Below are positions 58,645 to 64,000 of a DNA stretch of 64,000 nucleotides, one piece after another. The DNA lies in assembly GCF_000735355.1 (NCBI RefSeq), contig NZ_JMPI01000023.1, positions 124,001-188,000 of the forward strand, written 5' to 3'. The notes under the pieces were generated by a model. The model had not been told where the DNA came from. It ran no database searches and saw nothing but the letters and a program-made list of their open reading frames with translations. The position numbers and the translations under genes are program-made. The stretch is from Buttiauxella agrestis ATCC 33320. GTDB lineage: Bacteria > Pseudomonadota > Gammaproteobacteria > Enterobacterales > Enterobacteriaceae. Position 1 is the first letter of the stretch, and the number at the start of each line of letters is the position of its first letter.

Positions 58645-59826
58645 TTAGCGCAACTCCATTTTCACCGTCACATTTCCCTCAAACTTACCGGCCTCTGGCC
58701 TTTTAGAGGTTGTGCTGACCGGCGCTGCGGTCATCATAATACTGCCATTTCCTTGTTCATCCAGCGTCACTGGTAAATCCAGCGATCCATCCAGCACGAC
58801 GTTATTGTTGTCTTGATCATACATACGTACTCCAATGTCATCCCGACCGATCATGCTGGCAATGAGATTGTTGCTCCCCGGTACAACCCCTTGATCGGCA
58901 CTGAGGCTGAATTTAATTTTTCCAGCGTTACCCGCAGCCGGATCGTCACAATGGTAGCTGATATCAACGTCTTTGAGCGTATAGCTCGCCGGGGGTTGGC
59001 CTTGCGTGACAAACTGAGAGGTGACGATATTCCCAAGTTCAACCTCAATGGTGCTGCCTGCGTTTATCGTGCAAGTAAGCGGGGCGGTTATCCTGCCACT
59101 GAGAAATATTTCTGACACCAGGGTGCTATCTGACGTTTGGCTACAGTAGTTACTGGTCGACAGGCATGAATAGTTTTGTACGATGACTGTCGAGGGAATG
59201 ATTTCTTCGCCCAGGATCGATTTCTTCACATACAACTTGAAACGAGACATATTCCACTTGAACTGGCGTTTAGGGGTCTGGTCAGTAATCCCAGAAGGGT
59301 AAAAATTTTCGCCGCAGACATTGTTGGTTCCTATTGAGAGCTTAGATAATTCATTATATTTGGGCAAGCTCCCTATGGGAGTGGGATAGGTGTCAATCAT
59401 CAGCTCATTAACATTGTCGCCGGTAGGAGAGTTTATGGCATCAGCATAACCACTCACATCGATATCCAAATTCTCAGTCAGGTAGGCATACCCGTTTGTC
59501 CCTGCCGGAAGTGGGCTACCGGCGGCGGTCATTTCATAGATATTGGTGCTGGCGGTAAGGTTTTTCGGGCAATCGCAGTGCGCCGTAACAATAGGTCCAT
59601 CTCCTGCCAGCAGTGTCCCGGTTTCAACGGCATGCCCATCTTTATTATCCCCGGAGGGAAGCTCAGCATCCACCGTACTCATATATGTGGTCATTCCAGA
59701 GAAACAATTTTGTAGCACCACGGTTGCTGCACAGTGAGCAGTGAGCGGCAAAATTAAGAGCCCAATCAGAAGTATCCTGTTAAAGAACTGAGTCTTTGCT
59801 GAATGCACGGCGGTATTATTTCGCAT
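58645..59826 (-). CDS. Fimbrial tip adhesin (two-domain)
   Basis: A 393-residue exported protein. After the signal peptide (FFNRILLIGLLILPLTAHCA) come an N-terminal domain of about 210 residues, with several cysteines and no recognised fold, and a C-terminal pilin domain of about 150 residues starting APLTCTINAGSTIEVELGNI and ending in FEGNVTVKMELR. This head-plus-pilin build is that of FimH-like tip adhesins. It overlaps the usher gene by 11 bases as the last gene of the operon. The receptor is unknown. Confidence 0.85.
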   Translation of the reverse strand: MRNNTAVHSAKTQFFNRILLIGLLILPLTAHCAATVVLQNCFSGMTTYMSTVDAELPSGDNKDGHAVETGTLLAGDGPIVTAHCDCPKNLTASTNIYEMTAAGSPLPAGTNGYAYLTENLDIDVSGYADAINSPTGDNVNELMIDTYPTPIGSLPKYNELSKLSIGTNNVCGENFYPSGITDQTPKRQFKWNMSRFKLYVKKSILGEEIIPSTVIVQNYSCLSTSNYCSQTSDSTLVSEIFLSGRITAPLTCTINAGSTIEVELGNIVTSQFVTQGQPPASYTLKDVDISYHCDDPAAGNAGKIKFSLSADQGVVPGSNNLIASMIGRDDIGVRMYDQDNNNVVLDGSLDLPVTLDEQGNGSIMMTAAPVSTTSKRPEAGKFEGNVTVKMELR

Positions 59827-62368
59827 AATTGATCTCGGGGTTACACAAAGCGGTTGCCTGGCGAATACCGCCGGCGGCGAGACTTTCGGTTGAGGGGGAA
59901 AGTGTTACGACAGCATTGCAGCGCTGCGTAGCCGAGTTACCCCACTTGACTGTAAGAGGGATGTTTTCGCTGACCCCAGCGAGATAAAGCACGCCTTCGT
60001 CATTCACAATTCCACTGATGGCTGTACTGTCCACGGTGCCCATAGCCCCGAAAGGTACCTTTTGACCATTGGGGCGGGTCAGTGTGATGAGCACGCGATA
60101 CCCAACGTGCGCAGAGAAATGGGTACTCACGGCGGCGTTACGGCTTGGGATCACGGTCATTGCTGTCTCGTCGGTATCGACATCATTCGGTAGGCTGGTC
60201 GTGTCGATGCGAATGACGTTTTCCTGATAGGGACTCAGGGAGGGGATAATGGCGTTGCCGAATATATCAGTCTGCACCCCGCGCTGATTGCTGAAATGTA
60301 TCCCGGATGCTCCCTTTGCCGTCACGATAGCAAACTGATCGCCCAAGGGTTGCGATAGCGTGACACCAGCAGGATGGGTAACAACGCCACCGCTCATGCC
60401 ATAGGTTATTTGTCTTGAACCATCAGATGACGAATAGTAGCCCGCATTAAGATTGGCATACTGCGAACGATACGTGCCATAAAGGCTGCTACTGTCTTCG
60501 CCATCATGGTTGGCCATACTCTGTTGCAGCGAGTAGCTCATGCGATCATCCTGGAACAGAGTGCCGCCCAACCCGATATTCTGGTTGGTATAACCATTTT
60601 TGCTATTGCTAACGTTGTAGTTGGCCCAGCTTTTCGGAAGCCAGCGTGATAAAGGGATGCTGAAGCCGAAGGACATCGACTGATCGCTCTGTTCTTCATC
60701 TGTTTTACTGTAGGTGTAGGCCAGATGATAACTAATGCCGCTAATCACACTGTTGATACCCGATGAAATGCTGGTCTCTTTGCGATTGGTGTTCCAGTAA
60801 TCTTGCTGATAACCCGTGAGATATAAACTACTGCCCAACAACGTTTGATTGATGCTGGCCTGAAGACGGCTACGTTTGTTGTATTCATAGGACCAGTCGT
60901 CATCAGGATCGTATTTTTGGTTTGCATCGGCAAAACTGTAATAGCCGCTTGTGGAATAACGGTAGCTAGCCAGCGTCAGGTTGGTGTCTGTTGCTTCTAT
61001 ATTCTTGGTATACATCGCCCGTAAGGACTGTCCGTCGTACTGTTCGCCATTATCTAAACGGGCACGGGCGGCGGTAATATCCGTGGAGAGGGCACCGATT
61101 TCACCCAGCGCCATCCCGATACCAATATCAACTGACTGATAATTAGAAGAGGATGTTATTCCACCGAACAGCGTCAGATAATTATTCAGGCCAAAGATGG
61201 CACTGCCTTGAGCGAATAGAGGCTCATTGGCCTGCTGATTGTTATCTGCTCGGTAGCGGGCAAGAGTGGCCTCATAGCGCAAATTTCCCGGACGTTGCAT
61301 CACCGCGACGCTCGAAAAGGGCTGAACAGAATGGAACTCTGTGCCGTCGGCTTCTTTAATCGTGATATCGAGATCGGCACTGTTGGTGGTGGAGTAGAGA
61401 TCGGTAATTTCAAAGGCGCCAGGGGCAACAGTGGCCTGATAGATAATGTAACCATTCTGCCGGATGGTTACTTCGGCATTAGAATGGGCGATACCCCGGA
61501 TGACGGGGGCGAAACCGCGCTGACTATAAGGAAGCATTTGTTCATCAGAGGTGATGTTGACGCCATTGTATTGAATGCTGTCAAAAACCTCGCCGCGAGT
61601 ACTGTTTTCCCCAGCGGTAAGCTGTGCCTTCAGGAAATCAATATCATGCTGTATCCACGTGTTAATCGTGTCCCATGACTGTGTTTCGGCGGTTTTATTC
61701 CAGACTGAATAACTGCGCAGCCGCCAGCCGCCCAGATTGGCGCCACTGCGAAGATTAAGATACTGGCTGCTGTCGTTGTTATGATCTCCATTTTCCCGCT
61801 GTGAGCCGGAGACAGAATAGTCAGCAAACAACACGGGGACGCCATCATTCCATCGTGACGGGTCAATGAAATTCCTGCTGTGTGCGTCAATAGCAGCCTG
61901 CGGCATGCTTATATGCAGCGTCATGGAATTGAAATCAAACCTGGCGGTGGCAAAGGGAATATAGTGCCCCAACGGATCGCTGAGAGGATTGTTGGCGGGC
62001 TGTTTTGCCAGTTGGGGATACGCATCGACGCGGATACCCCATTTGCGCAATAACTGAGGCGTTAACAGCGGATGCAGTTCGCCCTTTTCGTCATTGACGT
62101 AGCCAATGGATTCGTCATCCAGAGCATGCTTATTGAGACGAACGTTTGTTTTATATACACCGGGTAACTGACCATTTTCCTTTGAAAACAAAGATAAATC
62201 GATGTCTTGCTGGGACAGGCCAACGCCCTCAAGTGTGGAAGGGGCAAAGTAAAATTCACGGGCATGGGTGCTGCTGGCGAGAACCAGCAATAAACTACCA
62301 AGACCATACCATATAGGCTGTAGACGCCCGAAGAGGCCGCAGGGATACTGGCTCAGTCCATTAGCCAT
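59816..62368 (-). CDS. Fimbrial outer membrane usher
   Basis: An 850-residue usher of the FimD/PapC family that secretes and orders pilus subunits. The signal peptide ends at SSTHA before REFYFAPSTL. N-terminal periplasmic domain to about residue 160, then a 24-strand barrel with plug (MQRPGNLRYEATLARYR region) and two C-terminal domains (VLITLTRPNGQKVPFGAMGTV). The final CNAVV...ATALC keeps the cysteine pair. It follows the chaperone gene by 15 bases. Confidence 0.93.
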   Translation of the reverse strand: MANGLSQYPCGLFGRLQPIWYGLGSLLLVLASSTHAREFYFAPSTLEGVGLSQQDIDLSLFSKENGQLPGVYKTNVRLNKHALDDESIGYVNDEKGELHPLLTPQLLRKWGIRVDAYPQLAKQPANNPLSDPLGHYIPFATARFDFNSMTLHISMPQAAIDAHSRNFIDPSRWNDGVPVLFADYSVSGSQRENGDHNNDSSQYLNLRSGANLGGWRLRSYSVWNKTAETQSWDTINTWIQHDIDFLKAQLTAGENSTRGEVFDSIQYNGVNITSDEQMLPYSQRGFAPVIRGIAHSNAEVTIRQNGYIIYQATVAPGAFEITDLYSTTNSADLDITIKEADGTEFHSVQPFSSVAVMQRPGNLRYEATLARYRADNNQQANEPLFAQGSAIFGLNNYLTLFGGITSSSNYQSVDIGIGMALGEIGALSTDITAARARLDNGEQYDGQSLRAMYTKNIEATDTNLTLASYRYSTSGYYSFADANQKYDPDDDWSYEYNKRSRLQASINQTLLGSSLYLTGYQQDYWNTNRKETSISSGINSVISGISYHLAYTYSKTDEEQSDQSMSFGFSIPLSRWLPKSWANYNVSNSKNGYTNQNIGLGGTLFQDDRMSYSLQQSMANHDGEDSSSLYGTYRSQYANLNAGYYSSSDGSRQITYGMSGGVVTHPAGVTLSQPLGDQFAIVTAKGASGIHFSNQRGVQTDIFGNAIIPSLSPYQENVIRIDTTSLPNDVDTDETAMTVIPSRNAAVSTHFSAHVGYRVLITLTRPNGQKVPFGAMGTVDSTAISGIVNDEGVLYLAGVSENIPLTVKWGNSATQRCNAVVTLSPSTESLAAGGIRQATALCNPEINYAK

Positions 62369-62383
62369 TAGGCACCATTATTC

Positions 62384-63070
62384 TCAGGTTAAACTAGCAG
62401 TGAATTTTTCTGTGGCACTGCCGTAATCTGAGATGCAATGCCAACTGACCTGTTGTCCGCTGACGCCTGCGGGCAAGTTAAACTGAGCCGTTTGCTGCGG
62501 GGCAACCATATCTGCTTGAGGTAAGGCTTTACCCCCCAGGCGCAAGCTGTCGAATACGCTGTAAAACGCGCCATTGTTAGTGATCAATAGTTGGTCAGCA
62601 TGGCGGCTGAAGTGCAGATTTTTACACGCTTCTAAAGGGCTACCTTGTAACCCACTCGGGCGCCAAAACAGTTTCAAACGCGTTTTGTATATAAGCCGCA
62701 ACACATTTTGATCCTCTTGTTCCTTTGCCTGGGCAGGAATGGTGCGGATATTCAGATAAAACAGCGATTCTCGATCTTGCGGCAGTGCTTGCCCGGACCA
62801 GGTAATACGCAAGTTCTGCTCTTTTTGCGGGTCTAACCGGAACAGGGGGGGAGTAATAATAAACGGCCCGCGGGTTTTACCATCGCCGGTATCTGTCCAT
62901 GACTGAATGAGCCACGGGAGTTCTGTTTCTTTATTAGTTAGCGGTAGCGCTACTTCTTTCTTATTTTCATCATAAATTACGCGTGTTCGCCCTACCTGAA
63001 TACCCGAGGCCAGGTTAAATTCGGAATAAAGAATTGTCATGCCAATTAGCATTAGCACAAAAATACGCAT
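62384..63070 (-). CDS. Periplasmic fimbrial chaperone
   Basis: A 228-residue PapD-like chaperone. Signal peptide to LAS before GIQVGRTRV. The conserved Arg is in VGRTRVIYDENKKEVALPL, and the Lys in IYKTRLKLFWRPSGL, which anchors the subunit C terminus. RTIPAQAKE corresponds to the F1-G1 loop region. It donates a beta-strand to subunits before delivery to the usher. It lies 124 bases after the pilin gene. Confidence 0.93.
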   Translation of the reverse strand: MRIFVLMLIGMTILYSEFNLASGIQVGRTRVIYDENKKEVALPLTNKETELPWLIQSWTDTGDGKTRGPFIITPPLFRLDPQKEQNLRITWSGQALPQDRESLFYLNIRTIPAQAKEQEDQNVLRLIYKTRLKLFWRPSGLQGSPLEACKNLHFSRHADQLLITNNGAFYSVFDSLRLGGKALPQADMVAPQQTAQFNLPAGVSGQQVSWHCISDYGSATEKFTASLT

Positions 63071-63194
63071 GAGAATTACCTCCAGAAACTATTTGCAAAC
63101 GCGGTAAACCCATTATGTTATCGGGTTTACCGATAGAAATACTTGCCGTGCGGTGTATGTGTTTCAAATACATTAATCTGTTATAAATACAGCA

Positions 63195-63773
63195 TCACCG
63201 ATATAAAATATTGATGGTTAAATCTGCATCGGCTGGCCCGGCGGTGACAGTATCAGCAAACGATACATAACGAGCAGTAAAACTAACTGGAATGGGGTTT
63301 GTTGTTATTGTGGTTGGTAATGGGACGTACACCAAACTATCTGAACCATCGAATTTAATAACAGTGTCATCAGAATCAGCAGTGACTTTAATCCCTATAC
63401 CTGTAGCTGCAGTTGTACCGGCTGTCTCTGTCGATAAATAGCTCACATCCAGAAGTTCTACCGATTTGGTGAGAGTCGTTGAACCATTAAAGGTTAACTG
63501 AACATTTTCCAGGCCTTCACTGGATAGAGGGCAATCCTTTAGACTGATTGAAAAATTAGCCGGATCCCCCTCTACGCCTGGTTCGGTAAAATGAGACGCG
63601 GGGTACGAACCTAAATTAACGGTATAATCTGTACCTCCACCCTCTCCATCAATGATGCAACTTGGTGTAATGATTTCGCCGGTGAAGTGGACTGTTCCGG
63701 CATTGTCTTCCGCCGCCCACGCACTTGCGGTTGACAAGGCAATAAGCAAGCAAACAAAACTATTCCTTTTCAT
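63195..63773 (-). CDS. Major fimbrial subunit
   Basis: A 192-residue pilin of the type-1 family. Signal peptide MKRNSFVCLLIALSTASAWA before AEDNAGTV. The mature part has the first cysteine in ITPSCIID and the second in LKDCPLSS, and the conserved ending DADLTINILYR (alternating pattern with penultimate Tyr) for donor-strand exchange. First gene of the operon, preceded by GGAGA. The next gene is the chaperone. Confidence 0.92.
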   Translation of the reverse strand: MKRNSFVCLLIALSTASAWAAEDNAGTVHFTGEIITPSCIIDGEGGGTDYTVNLGSYPASHFTEPGVEGDPANFSISLKDCPLSSEGLENVQLTFNGSTTLTKSVELLDVSYLSTETAGTTAATGIGIKVTADSDDTVIKFDGSDSLVYVPLPTTITTNPIPVSFTARYVSFADTVTAGPADADLTINILYR

Positions 63774-64000
63774 ATATTCTCCAAGTGAATGAATACTGGG
63801 TAACTAATTAATTAAATAGTGTCTTCTATATTGTAATTGCAGAGGTGCGGCAATTATACACACAAAATGGGTATTAGAAAGTGCGTATACATTTTAGTTA
63901 AATGAGTAATAAGATGACAGAATTAAAGGTGAGTTTTCTGATGTGTGTGCCAACATCAAATTGATAGCTTTTATGTTTCCTTTTTTTGTTGTTTAAGATT
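63774..64000. promoter_or_regulatory. Upstream region of the fimbrial operon
   Basis: This is a 227-base A/T-rich region to the window end. It must carry the operon promoter. TAATTGC and GCAATTA (63834-63840, 63850-63856) form a short inverted repeat. I see no recombinase gene and no long inverted repeats that would flank an invertible switch. Confidence 0.4.

Noticed and set aside
63774-64000. An invertible promoter switch for the fimbrial operon
   Set aside because: Only 7-base inverted arms were found and no recombinase gene is in the window; the upstream part is cut by the window edge.

Overview
The window is a chromosomal segment of an Enterobacteriaceae species. Its backbone follows the Escherichia coli order around ppsA, aroH, ydiK, ydiJ, menI, sufABCDSE, ldtE, lpp and pykF, and PpsA, Lpp, SufS and YdiJ read as near-orthologues of the E. 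coli proteins. The accessory genes (lac operon, GH3/GPH pair, DUF969/DUF979/DUF2891, EIIC-EAL fusion) suggest a Kluyvera- or Buttiauxella-like genus, but the sequence alone does not settle the genus. No prophage, transposase, rRNA, tRNA or CRISPR array was seen.

Layout. 1-5.1 kb: the 5' end of hemP with a Fur box, aroH with a TrpR operator, ppsR, and divergent ppsA with a Cra-like site. 5.1-9.3 kb: a divergent pair, a GPH sugar symporter and a GH3 glycosidase. 9.3-14.3 kb: the small RNA RprA with its RcsB box, ydiK, and ydiJ-menI. 14.3-20.8 kb: accessory genes between menI and suf: a HigB2/HigA2-like toxin-antitoxin pair, nudI, a sensor kinase/FixJ-type regulator pair followed by a secreted GlcG/HbpS-like protein, two small lipoproteins, a CigR-like protein and an APH(6)-like kinase. 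21.2-26.8 kb: sufABCDSE behind a Fur box. 26.9-30.2 kb: ldtE, lpp and pykF.

30.8-41.8 kb: a two-armed gene cluster of unknown substrate. It has a bicupin, an HpaI-type aldolase, an alpha/beta hydrolase, an SDR, two histidinol-dehydrogenase-family enzymes, two double-domain SnoaL/NTF2 proteins, an MFS transporter and a LacI-type regulator. Two near-identical palindromes lie between the arms. 42-48.9 kb: a probable cyclic-di-GMP module. A membrane GGDEF/EAL protein is encoded directly upstream of two periplasmic solute-binding proteins that have no transporter, and the next gene is a PTS EIIC-EAL fusion. This resembles the NspS-MbaA principle of Vibrio cholerae and is the second strong candidate for an undescribed system.

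49-54.9 kb: lacI, lacZ and lacY without lacA. 54.9-58.4 kb: DUF2891-DUF979-DUF969, of which the last two form a presumed 5-oxoproline transporter, with a divergent winged-helix regulator. 58.6-63.8 kb: a four-gene chaperone-usher fimbrial operon (major subunit, chaperone, usher, two-domain tip protein), followed by the non-coding region upstream of it to the window end.
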